This document shows positions 1 to 7,772 of a stretch of DNA of 12,171 nucleotides, in pieces. The notes under the pieces were generated by a model. That model worked only from the letters and a program-made list of their open reading frames with translations. It was not told the origin of the DNA and searched no databases. This DNA comes from CAXYVC01 sp964292295 (GTDB taxonomy: Bacteria; Acidobacteriota; Holophagae; Holophagales; Holophagaceae), in assembly GCA_964292295.1 (NCBI GenBank), contig CAXYVC010000080.1:1-12171 (forward strand), in the 5' to 3' direction. Within the stretch, counting starts at the first letter, position 1. Every line of letters starts with the position of its first letter. The position numbers and the translations under genes were made by a program.

Positions 1-1
1 G

Positions 2-757
2 ACGCCGGCGGCGGGCCTGGTTCTTGTGGGCTCCCTGGCGCTCGTCGCCGGGCGCGCCCTTTGGGAGGAACGCCAGCCCCGGCGGTACGCCGCCTGGATT
101 GCCTCGGGGGAGGCGGATCGTTGCCTGGCGTGCCTGGCCGGCGGACTTGGCCATCTGGCGGCTTCGAGCGCGGCCCGGACGCGCCGCCCCCTGGCACTCC
201 CGCTGCCTGGCGCCTCTCTTCCGCGGCAGCGCGTGGAAGCATGCCTCGGGCTCCTCTCCGGGACTGCGGAAGACGTGAGCGCCGCCGTGAACCGCCTGGG
301 ACGGGCCTGCGCCGGCCCGCTTGCGCTGCCGCGGGCCCGGGCCATCCTGGAGGACCTGGAGGGGGCCCTGGCGCTCGCCCGGGATGAACTGGCCAGCCTC
401 CAGGCCCTGCGCGCGCGGCCCGAGGACCAGGAGGGCCTGCGGTGCCTCGCCGGAAGCTTCGCGGGGCTCCTGGACCAGGTGGGAGACTGGGCGGCCCTGG
501 GGACGGTGCGCCTCCAGGAGGCCCGTGCCCGGCTCGCGGCGGGGCAGTCGGCGTGGGTGAGGCTTCCCCTGGAGCTTGTGCCTCCACCGGCTTTCCATGG
601 CCTCCATGCCTGGCTCCGGGAGCGTGGCTGGCAGCGGGAGGAATCCGTGCTCCGCCAGGAGCACCCACGCAACGGCTTCTCTTCCGGCGTCCTCGCAGGC
701 CTCGTCGCCGGCGCCGTCCTGGGTGGCCGCGCTTCTCGGGCGGATCCGGAAGACTGA
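2..757 (+). CDS. Hypothetical membrane-anchored protein, 5' end missing
   Basis: The reading frame is open to the left edge of the window, so the true start is probably upstream; a GTG at 26 is the first start-like codon. I do not recognise the family. The visible part, about 251 residues, begins with a hydrophobic stretch (GLVLVGSLALVAG) that looks like the end of a membrane segment or signal anchor, directly followed by charged residues. The middle is Ala/Leu/Arg-rich and probably helical, with heptad-like stretches around DLEGALALARDELASL. Near the C-terminus is a second Gly/Ala-rich hydrophobic segment (GVLAGLVAGAVLGG), then a charged tail ending in PED. Codon use is strongly GC-rich like the neighbouring glmS. 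It runs convergently toward tRNA-Val and glmS, and the hairpin at 838-863 probably ends both transcripts. The gene is supported by length and continuity with the edge rather than by homology. Confidence 0.6.
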   Translation, partial: TPAAGLVLVGSLALVAGRALWEERQPRRYAAWIASGEADRCLACLAGGLGHLAASSAARTRRPLALPLPGASLPRQRVEACLGLLSGTAEDVSAAVNRLGRACAGPLALPRARAILEDLEGALALARDELASLQALRARPEDQEGLRCLAGSFAGLLDQVGDWAALGTVRLQEARARLAAGQSAWVRLPLELVPPPAFHGLHAWLRERGWQREESVLRQEHPRNGFSSGVLAGLVAGAVLGGRASRADPED

Positions 758-796
758 TTGCGTTGATCCTTCCTCTGCTGAACAGGGAAAGGCTGT

Positions 797-824
797 GGGC
801 GCAGCAGGTCGCAGGTTCGCGCCC
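797..824 (+). other. tRNA 3'-end-like fragment, inverted relative to tRNA-Val
   Basis: Bases 806-819 (AGGTCGCAGGTTCG) are identical to the variable-loop/T-arm segment of the neighbouring tRNA-Val, where they occur on the other strand at 882-895. They are followed by CGCCC, resembling the tRNA 3' acceptor strand after a deletion of about 10 bases. GGGCGC at 797-802 could pair with GCGCCC at 819-824. No complete tRNA can be folded here. It could be a tRNA relic or chance, since this T-arm sequence is common among bacterial tRNAs. Confidence 0.3.
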
Positions 825-836
825 GGGTGAACAACG

Positions 837-863
837 AAAAGGGGATCCTTTCGGATCCCCTTT
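837..863 (-). terminator. Bidirectional hairpin terminator after tRNA-Val
   Basis: A perfect 8-bp stem (GGGGATCC at 841-848, GGATCCCC at 853-860) encloses a TTTC loop, which reads GAAA on the minus strand. AAAA on the left and TTT on the right give a U-run in both directions. It lies directly at the 3' end of tRNA-Val (minus strand) and 80 bases after the stop of the partial plus-strand gene, so it probably serves both. Confidence 0.75.
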
Positions 864-939
864 GGTGGGCGCGGCAGGACTCGAACCTGCGACCTCTACC
901 GTGTCAAGATAGCGCTCTAACCACCTGAGCTACGTGCCC
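863..939 (-). tRNA. tRNA-Val (anticodon GAC)
   Basis: The minus strand folds into a full cloverleaf of 77 bases with an encoded CCA. The acceptor stem is GGGCACG with CGCGCCC (one A-C mismatch at 5-68). The D-arm is GCTC/GAGC. The anticodon stem is CTATC/GGTAG with loop TTGACAC, giving anticodon GAC, which reads GUC and GUU valine codons. The T-arm is GCAGG-TTCGAGT-CCTGC and the discriminator base is A. It lies 44 bases downstream of the glmS stop on the same strand, with its own promoter in between. Confidence 0.95.
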
Positions 940-950
940 GCGGAAGGGTT

Positions 951-978
951 ATTGTAGCGCGGCGGATGGGCTTGTCGA
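951..978 (-). promoter_or_regulatory. Sigma-70-type promoter of tRNA-Val
   Basis: On the minus strand, TCGACA (plus 973-978) and TACAAT (plus 951-956) are separated by 16 bases; each matches the housekeeping consensus at 5 of 6 positions. The predicted start is about 5 bases before the mature tRNA 5' end. The -35 box lies just after the glmS stop codon, so the tRNA need not depend on glmS read-through. Confidence 0.65.
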
Positions 979-982
979 GCCT

Positions 983-2815
<1,833 letters not shown>

Positions 2816-2865
2816 GCGCTTCTGCTCCCGCACCCGGGCCAGGGGCGGTCTCGGGTGAAGGACCG

Positions 2866-2894
2866 AGCTTAGCCCTCCGGGACTGCGGCTCCAA
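2866..2894 (-). promoter_or_regulatory. Possible glmS promoter
   Basis: On the minus strand, TTGGAG (plus 2889-2894) and TAAGCT (plus 2866-2871) are spaced by 17 bases, putting the start about 45 bases before the glmS ATG. Each hexamer matches the consensus at only 3 of 6 positions. I see no glmS-ribozyme-like element in the short leader. Confidence 0.35.
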
Positions 2895-2967
2895 TGTGGT
2901 GCAGCTCCCACAGGGCGTGGTCCCAGGTGCCGGTGGGGGATCAGGCCTTCGCGTCAGGATCTGTCCA

Positions 2968-2997
2968 AGGGGATCCCCTATGCTTCCTCCCGGGAGG
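2968..2997 (+). promoter_or_regulatory. Two perfect 12-bp palindromes covering the ribosome binding site
   Basis: AGGGGATCCCCT (2968-2979) and CCTCCCGGGAGG (2986-2997) are both exact palindromes, six bases apart. The right half of the second is the Shine-Dalgarno sequence GGGAGG, five bases before the ATG at 3003. The arrangement could be a repressor operator or an mRNA hairpin that hides the ribosome binding site; it could also be chance in GC-rich DNA. Confidence 0.45.
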
Positions 2998-3002
2998 TTC
3001 TC

Positions 3003-4112
3003 ATGGTCTGGACAGGGAACGTCGAAGCGGCTGAGGCCTTCCCGCGGGCGCTGCGGCAGGGGATCTACGGGAACAACCGGCGCCTGGCCCGCGCCCTGGC
3101 CGAGTGGGGTGGGCCCCTCGAGGAGGGTCAGGTGCGGGAGCTGCTGCACCGCTGGGCCTTCGGAACGCCAAACCCCGCCGGCCTGGAGGCTCCGGAAGCC
3201 ATGCCCGACCGCCGTCCGCCCTGGCGGGACGTGGCGCCGCGGAAGCGGGTGGGCTTCATCGAGCTCCCCGAAACGCGCCGTGGAGCGTGGGGGGCGCGCC
3301 TGACCCGGGAGCTGCAGCAGATGGCCGCCGAAGGGGAGGCGACGCTGGACCGCTACGCCGCGCGGCCCGACACCTGGGGGGGCCGCATCGCCAGCGGCGA
3401 CACTCTGCTGCACCTCATCCCCGCCGTGGCGGAGAACCCTCCCCTGGCCCTGGCGGCCTTCCGCGACCTGGACATGGAGGCCCTGGGCAACCTGACCTTC
3501 CTCAGTGGGTGCGTGCGCGACCGCGCCCTGGATCTGGCCGGGGATGCGCCCGTGGTGCTCATGGCCGGGGGGAACGCCTCCGGGAAGAGCACCTTCAGCC
3601 AGCAGGTGGCGCGTCAGGGCTTTCCCGGGGCCGTCCTGGACGCGCCCTGGGTCGCGGAGCGCGACGTGCGCCGGGTGCTGGGACGGGGACACGAGGCCTG
3701 GGTGGTGTTCGTCGACCGACCCTTCGAGGACGCCTTCCTGTCCATGGTGCTCCGGGCGGCGGAGGAAGGCCGCATGGTCGCCCCTGGTGAGATGGCCCGG
3801 ACCCACGCGGAGGTGCCTCCCCTGCTGCTGCGCGACCTGGCCCTCTTCCGCAACCAGCCACGGGTGTCCTGTTGGCACCTATGCAACGTCGCCCCGGAGC
3901 AGGGCGGTCCCACCGCCATCGGAGGGCCCCTGCACCGCGAGGGGAAGGAAGCCCTGAACGCCATCCGCCTGCGGAAGGAAAACCGGGGACGCGCCGCCTT
4001 CGAGCGCGCCGCCCGGGAGGCTTGGCGGGACTTCCGGCGCGCCCTCGCCATCGGCCTGCACAACCCCTACCCGGCCGACCTTGAAGGGGAGATCCAGCGC
4101 GGCATGGGCTGA
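3003..4112 (+). CDS. P-loop NTPase with zeta-toxin/kinase-like features (orphan)
   Basis: A 369-residue protein with no signal peptide or membrane segment. The Walker A motif GGNASGKST (189-197) follows a hydrophobic beta-strand (VVLMA). A second strand, WVVFVDRP (233-240), is followed by a run in which RAAEEGR (251-257) and THAEVPP (267-273) resemble the arginine-rich helix and histidine-proline region of zeta-toxin-like P-loop kinases, which phosphorylate UDP-sugars or other small molecules. The first ~180 residues are a separate region I do not recognise; the C-terminus is basic and helical (RLRKENRGR, AFERAAREAWRDFRRA). GGAGG lies 5 bases before the ATG. No antitoxin-like partner gene adjoins it: glmS upstream is divergent and about 500 gene-free bases follow. 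It could be a phage- or TA-derived kinase, or simply a divergent ATP-binding protein. The P-loop is certain; the zeta relationship is inferred from motif order only. Confidence 0.8.
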   Translation: MVWTGNVEAAEAFPRALRQGIYGNNRRLARALAEWGGPLEEGQVRELLHRWAFGTPNPAGLEAPEAMPDRRPPWRDVAPRKRVGFIELPETRRGAWGARLTRELQQMAAEGEATLDRYAARPDTWGGRIASGDTLLHLIPAVAENPPLALAAFRDLDMEALGNLTFLSGCVRDRALDLAGDAPVVLMAGGNASGKSTFSQQVARQGFPGAVLDAPWVAERDVRRVLGRGHEAWVVFVDRPFEDAFLSMVLRAAEEGRMVAPGEMARTHAEVPPLLLRDLALFRNQPRVSCWHLCNVAPEQGGPTAIGGPLHREGKEALNAIRLRKENRGRAAFERAAREAWRDFRRALAIGLHNPYPADLEGEIQRGMG

Positions 4113-4331
4113 GGGGCGCGGATGATCCATGATTCCGCTGAGCTGGTGCTCCTCAGCACTTTGGTTGGGGCGTCTCTGGAAAAATGATGTAGTCCATCCC
4201 GTCTTGATTGTTTTAATGTTGATTGTTGTTTTTAAAGGTTACATTTCTGTTGCATAAGCAGATTTATGTGGCAAAAGCGCTAAAAATTCTTTGGGTCCCT
4301 AGGCTAGCCCCAAAGCGCGAACCACCCCCTC

Positions 4332-4355
4332 ATGCCCCCGCTCATGCGGGGGCAT
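4332..4355. repeat. Perfect 10-bp hairpin with TCAT loop
   Basis: ATGCCCCCGC (4332-4341) and GCGGGGGCAT (4346-4355) are exact reverse complements around TCAT. The right side continues CTGATTTT, so it could act as a weak terminator for the P-loop gene, though it lies about 220 bases beyond the stop. Confidence 0.55.
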
Positions 4356-4376
4356 CTGATTTTCGAGGGCGAAGCG

Positions 4377-4498
4377 CGACCGTAAGTACGGGCGTGAAAA
4401 AATGATCTGGTCATGGACCGCAATCATGCCCAAACAGGGCGTCGGTTTTATGGTCCGAGGCCCACCGGGCCGGGTTCGTACTTACGGTCGTACTTACG
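4377..4498. repeat. 14-bp inverted repeat with a tandem extra copy
   Basis: CGACCGTAAGTACG (4377-4390) is the exact reverse complement of 4477-4490, with 86 bases between. The core CGTACTTACG then recurs 12 bases later at 4489-4498, giving two direct copies (4477-4486, 4489-4498) facing one inverted copy (4381-4390). A further partial match, CTTACGTGCC, begins near 4530. Such iterated sites could bind a protein or mark the ends of a small non-autonomous element. Confidence 0.6.
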
Positions 4499-4587
4499 CC
4501 CCCCCTGTTTCCTCCGGCTTTTTTCAACACTTACGTGCCAAAATCGGCCAAAAATGGCCTCGTTTGGACGGGCGTTAAAACCATAGC

Positions 4588-4621
4588 AAAAAGCCCTGAA
4601 GCTTGTGACTTCAGGGCTTTT
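4588..4621 (-). terminator. Terminator of tRNA-Arg
   Basis: AAAAGCCCTGAAG (4589-4601) pairs perfectly with CTTCAGGGCTTTT (4609-4621) over 13 bp around a 7-base loop. On the minus strand the stem is followed by a U-run, directly after the tRNA CCA end. It would also work for plus-strand transcription. Confidence 0.85.
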
Positions 4622-4624
4622 GTT

Positions 4625-4701
4625 TGGTGGTCCCGGAGCGATTCGAACGCCCGACCCTCAGATTCGTAGTCTGATGCTCTATCCAGCTGAGCTACGGGAC
4701 C
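4625..4701 (-). tRNA. tRNA-Arg (anticodon ACG)
   Basis: The minus strand folds into a complete 77-base tRNA with an encoded CCA. The acceptor stem GGTCCCG/CGGGACC is perfect and the discriminator base is A. The D-arm is GCTC/GAGC. The anticodon stem TCAGA/TCTGA carries loop CTACGAA, giving ACG; A34 is normally deaminated to inosine by TadA to read CGU, CGC and CGA. The T-arm GGGCG-TTCGAAT-CGCTC has one G-U pair. Its 3' end faces the repeat-rich region at 4113-4588. Confidence 0.95.
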
Positions 4702-4738
4702 GGATCCCCGCGGCGGCGCGGGCCGTCCGGGGTCTTCC

Positions 4739-4766
4739 AGCTTATCGCAAGTGCCCCGCTTGTCCA
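4739..4766 (-). promoter_or_regulatory. Possible tRNA-Arg promoter
   Basis: On the minus strand, TGGACA (plus 4761-4766, 5 of 6) and TAAGCT (plus 4739-4744, 3 of 6) are 16 bases apart, giving a leader of about 30 bases before the tRNA. The same -10 sequence occurs in the candidate glmS promoter. Confidence 0.4.
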
Positions 4767-4957
4767 CCGGGAATTTTTGCGGCGGAGGGTACGGGAGGGC
4801 CCTGGGGGCGGGACGGAGCCCAGAGGGATCCGTGTTTTTTTCCAGCTGTGGGATTGAACGGGACGCACAGGGCCGCCCCTGGGGCGGGGCGGGAGATGGG
4901 TGGCCCCCCAGGCCCAGCAGGAGGACTTCCCCGGCTGGGGAAATCCCACGAAAGCTG

Positions 4958-4987
4958 TTGATGGGCCTGCTTTTCGAGGGGTACACT
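4958..4987 (+). promoter_or_regulatory. Possible promoter of the pentapeptide-repeat gene
   Basis: TTGATG (4958-4963) and TACACT (4982-4987) are separated by 18 bases; each agrees with the housekeeping consensus at about 4 of 6 positions. Transcription would start near 4994, leaving a leader of about 145 bases that holds the hairpin cluster. Confidence 0.4.
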
Positions 4988-5002
4988 TGGGATCATCATC
5001 CT

Positions 5003-5066
5003 GATCGAAGCATCCTTGAAGGCTTTCGATCCCGACCAGCTTCTCCGGGCTGGTTCCCGCGCGGGA
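5003..5066 (+). promoter_or_regulatory. Three consecutive hairpins in the 5' leader
   Basis: Hairpin 1: GATCGAAGC (5003-5011) with GCTTTCGATC (5022-5031), one bulged base. Hairpin 2: ACCAGC (5035-5040) with GCTGGT (5049-5054). Hairpin 3: the perfect palindrome TCCCGCGCGGGA (5055-5066). They are packed with almost no linker, which suggests a structured 5' leader. I recognise no known riboswitch consensus. Confidence 0.4.
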
Positions 5067-5137
5067 GCGTGCAGGTTCGCGTGCGAGGGCCGGGCGGAGT
5101 CCAGCAGCACCACCCGTTACCCATCAAAGGAAGTTCC

Positions 5138-7480
5138 ATGAGCGAACTCACCCGGAAGGAAGTGGTCTTCATCCTCAAGTCGGGGAAGAACTTCCAGCGT
5201 GCGGATCTGAGCGGCCTCGACCTGCGGGGCTTCGATCTCTCCGGCGCGAACCTCTCCGAGGCGAACCTGGCGGGTGCGGTGCTGAGCGGGGCGAACCTCA
5301 AGGGGGCCGACCTGTCCGGTGCGGATCTGCGCTTGGCCAACGTGGACGACGCGGACCTGGAGGGGGCGAACCTCAGCCGTGCGCGCCTGAACGGCACGAA
5401 CCTCTCCGGCGCCAACATGACCCGGGCGAACCTGGGCCACTTCGACATCCAGCAGTACGAGCCCGCGACGATCCCCAACTTCCGCGGCACCGTGCTGACG
5501 GCCGCCGTGATGCCCGGCGTGAACCTGGGCGGCGTGGACCTCAGCGGCAAGGACCTGCGCGGGGCGGACCTGACGGGGGCGGACCTGCGCCAGACGGTGC
5601 TGGAGGGCGCGGATCTGGAGGGGGCCACGCTCACCCAGGCCAGCCTGCTGGGCGCGGCGCTGGGCAACGCGAACCTCAAGGGTGCGAACCTCGCCGGAGC
5701 GGTGCTGGGCGGCGCGGCGCTGGGGCGTGCGAACCTGGCCGGCGCGAGTCTGGCGGATGCGGACCTCCACTGGGCGAGCCTCGCCGAGGCGAACCTCGAG
5801 GGCGCCAACCTGAGCCGCGCGAACCTGAAGGGCACGAACCTGGCGGGTGCGAACTTGGCCGGTGCGGACCTGCGCTACCTCGACATCCTGCAGTACGACC
5901 GCAACGACATCCCCAACCTCTCCGGCGCGAACATGAGCGGCGCCAACCTCGGGGGGACGAATCTGCGGGGCATGGATCTGAGCCGCTCCAACCTCACCCG
6001 TGCGGACCTGGAGGGCGCGGCCCTGCGCCACGCCAGCCTGGAGGGGGCGAACCTCTCCGAGGCGAACCTCGTCCAGGCGGACCTCTCTGGCGCGAATCTC
6101 AGCGCCTCCATCCTGGCGGGGGCCCGCATGGGAGGCGCCCAGCTGGGCGGCGCGGTGCTGGGCTCCGCGGACCTGCGCGGGGCGGACCTGACGGGGGCGG
6201 ACCTGCGCGAGATCAGCCTCTCGGGCGCGAACCTCTCGGGCGCGAACCTCACGAACGCGAGCCTCAGCGGCGCCCTGCTGGACGGCGCGGTGCTCGCGGG
6301 CACCATCCTGGTCAACGCGAACCTCAAGCGCGTGGACCTCAGCGAGAAGGACCTCAAGGGCGCCAACCTCTCCAGCGCCGACCTCTCCCAGGCGAACCTG
6401 GACGGCGCGGATCTCTCCGGGGCCGTCTTCCGGGGTGCGAACCTGGCGGAGACCCACATGGGAGGCGCGAACCTCGCCGGTGCCGACTTCCACGGCGTCG
6501 ACCTGCGCAGCGCCAATCTCTGCGGCGCGAACCTCTCCGGCGCGAAGCTCGGAGATGCGAACCTTCAGGCGGTGATCCTGAGCGCCAACCTTCACGGGGC
6601 GGACCTCAGCGGCGCGAAGCTGCGCGAGGCCAGCCTGGACCGCGCCGTCCTGAGCGCGGTGAACCTCAGCGGCGTGGACCTCAGCGGCTTCGCGCTGGAG
6701 GGCATGGACCTCAACCACGCCATCCTCGACGGCGCCAACTTCAGTGGCGCGAGCCTGGGCCGCACCGTGCTCCAGGGCGCACGCGCCCTGGGGGCCAACT
6801 TCACCAAGGCCGACCTCAGCGGCGCCGACCTCTCCGAGGCGGAATTCGGCGGGGCGGACCTGCGCGGGGCCGTGCTGGAAGGGGCCAACCTCCAGGGGGC
6901 CAAGCTCGCGAGCCTGCCCACGGAGAGCTGGGGCGAGTACCGCACCAACCTCAGCAACGCGAACCTCTCGGGCGCCAACCTCGCGGGGGCGGATCTGTAC
7001 CAGGCCTACCTGAACGAGGCCGATCTCCGCCACGCCGACCTGCGGGGCGCCCGCATGACCTGGGCAGACCTGCGGGGTGTGGACCTGCGCAAGACCCAGT
7101 TGAAGGAGACGGACTTCAGCGAGGCCAACCTGGACGGGGCCAATCTCTGCGGGGCCGACCTGCGCGAGACGCTGATGCGGGACGCCTACCTGAACGGGGC
7201 GAACCTCTCCGGGGCCAACATGTCCGGCCTGAACCTGGCCGGAGCGGCCATGCGCAACACCAACCTGATCGATGCCTCCCTGGATGGCGCGAACCTGTCG
7301 GGTGCGAACCTCTCGGGCGCCAACATGGTGTGGGCCAACCTCTCGGGCGCGAACCTGGGACGGGCGAACCTCACCAGCGCCAAGCTGAGCGGTGCCAACC
7401 TGGGCGGCGCCGACCTGCGCGAGGCCACCCTGGCCGAGGCCTCCATGGATGGCGCCAACGCCGTGGGCGCCAAGCGCTGA
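5138..7480 (+). CDS. Giant pentapeptide-repeat protein
   Basis: A 780-residue protein made almost wholly of tandem A(D/N)LxX pentapeptides. This repeat folds into a right-handed four-sided beta-helix, with about four repeats per turn. A short head (MSELTRKEVVFILKSGKNF) precedes the repeats, which begin near residue 22 and run to the C-terminus. No signal peptide, membrane segment or second domain is seen, so it is probably cytosolic. The register breaks at FDIQQY...IPNF (102-115) and again at LDILQY...IPN (248-260), 146 residues apart and embedded in similar flanks, indicating internal duplication; a third break is around LPTESWGEY (593-601). Some smaller family members (Qnr, MfpA) mimic DNA and bind gyrase; long ones mostly lack a known role. 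The start at 5138 has AAAGGA 6 bases before it; the frame continues upstream but without repeats. It is a single-gene unit with its own terminator. Confidence 0.93.
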   Translation: MSELTRKEVVFILKSGKNFQRADLSGLDLRGFDLSGANLSEANLAGAVLSGANLKGADLSGADLRLANVDDADLEGANLSRARLNGTNLSGANMTRANLGHFDIQQYEPATIPNFRGTVLTAAVMPGVNLGGVDLSGKDLRGADLTGADLRQTVLEGADLEGATLTQASLLGAALGNANLKGANLAGAVLGGAALGRANLAGASLADADLHWASLAEANLEGANLSRANLKGTNLAGANLAGADLRYLDILQYDRNDIPNLSGANMSGANLGGTNLRGMDLSRSNLTRADLEGAALRHASLEGANLSEANLVQADLSGANLSASILAGARMGGAQLGGAVLGSADLRGADLTGADLREISLSGANLSGANLTNASLSGALLDGAVLAGTILVNANLKRVDLSEKDLKGANLSSADLSQANLDGADLSGAVFRGANLAETHMGGANLAGADFHGVDLRSANLCGANLSGAKLGDANLQAVILSANLHGADLSGAKLREASLDRAVLSAVNLSGVDLSGFALEGMDLNHAILDGANFSGASLGRTVLQGARALGANFTKADLSGADLSEAEFGGADLRGAVLEGANLQGAKLASLPTESWGEYRTNLSNANLSGANLAGADLYQAYLNEADLRHADLRGARMTWADLRGVDLRKTQLKETDFSEANLDGANLCGADLRETLMRDAYLNGANLSGANMSGLNLAGAAMRNTNLIDASLDGANLSGANLSGANMVWANLSGANLGRANLTSAKLSGANLGGADLREATLAEASMDGANAVGAKR

Positions 7481-7500
7481 GCGGCCGTCTCCGGCCATAG

Positions 7501-7529
7501 AAAGAGCCCCGGGTTTCCGGGGCTCTTTT
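7501..7529 (+). terminator. Terminator of the pentapeptide-repeat gene
   Basis: AAAGAGCCCCGG (7501-7512) and CCGGGGCTCTTT (7517-7528) form a perfect 12-bp stem around a GTTT loop, followed by a T-run, 20 bases after the stop codon. Confidence 0.9.
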
Positions 7530-7626
7530 GCAAGGGATCTTCAGGGCATCAGCCCAGATGTTGCAATTGGGGATGCCCCGTCCCTGCCGGGCGCTGTGCA
7601 TCCGAGCGCTTCCGGCGCGCGACACT

Positions 7627-7748
7627 CGGGTCGTGCGGGTCCCCGCTTCGGGCGCATGCGCCCTGCGCGACCCGCATCGCCCCTCGCAATTCGGTCAAGA
7701 CCGAGCCTGGCCCGCGTCCGCTCCACGCCTTTCGCTACCGCGAAAGGC
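7627..7748. repeat. Palindrome cluster between convergent genes
   Basis: Four dyads lie within about 120 bases: an outer stem CGGGTCGTGC (7627-7636) with GCGCGACCCG (7665-7674, one G-U pair); inside it the exact 14-bp palindrome GGGCGCATGCGCCC (7650-7663); TCGGTC-AA-GACCGA (7691-7704); and GCCTTTCGC-TACC-GCGAAAGGC (7727-7748), 25 bases beyond the bactofilin stop. The last may end or stabilise the bactofilin mRNA, although it lacks a U-run. The cluster resembles a REP-type intergenic element. Confidence 0.5.
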
Positions 7749-7772
7749 TGGCCGGAACCGCATCATCCGGCA

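Larger units (their letters stand above)
4113..4588. other. Gene-free region with AT-rich island and repeats
   Basis: No credible gene is present; the small frames here lack ribosome binding sites. A hairpin (GCTGAG 4137-4142 / CTCAGC 4152-4157) lies 25 bases after the P-loop gene stop and has only a weak T-rich tail. Bases about 4190-4295 are strikingly AT-rich for this window and contain two near copies of TTGATTGTT. Beyond that come a GC-rich hairpin (4332-4355), an inverted/tandem repeat set (4377-4498), and a small palindrome GGCCA-AAAA-TGGCC (4546-4559). The region abuts the 3' end of tRNA-Arg, a typical integration position, but I find no duplicated tRNA 3' end and no integrase. Confidence 0.5.
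4767..5137 (+). other. Gene-free leader region before the pentapeptide gene
   Basis: No credible gene is seen; overlapping frames lack ribosome binding sites and conserved motifs. From 4770 to 4950 the sequence is G-run-rich with a small hairpin (TTCCCC 4927-4932 / GGGGAA 4937-4942). A possible promoter lies at 4958-4987, followed by three hairpins (5003-5066) and then the ribosome binding site AAAGGA (5126-5131), 6 bases before the ATG at 5138. Confidence 0.45.

Noticed and set aside
2816..2900. glmS ribozyme in the glmS leader
   Set aside because: The predicted leader is about 45 bases, too short for the ribozyme, and its core sequence is not present.
4223..4405. 60-codon frame in the AT-rich island
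   Set aside because: It has a TTG start, no ribosome binding site, and runs through the GC-rich hairpin and repeat; not a convincing gene.
4377..4498. CRISPR array
   Set aside because: Only three 10-base copies in mixed orientation with a 2-base gap between the tandem pair; no repeat-spacer periodicity and no cas genes.
4531..4986. 151-codon minus-strand frame over tRNA-Arg
   Set aside because: It runs through the tRNA and its terminator, and the product has no protein-like features.
5003..5066. Known riboswitch class in the pentapeptide-gene leader
   Set aside because: No conserved core of any class I know is visible; only generic hairpins, so it is listed as structure alone.
5117..7498. 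793-codon open frame antisense to the pentapeptide gene
   Set aside because: It arises from the repeat periodicity of the sense strand; its V-x-A-x-E-V pattern mirrors the sense repeats.
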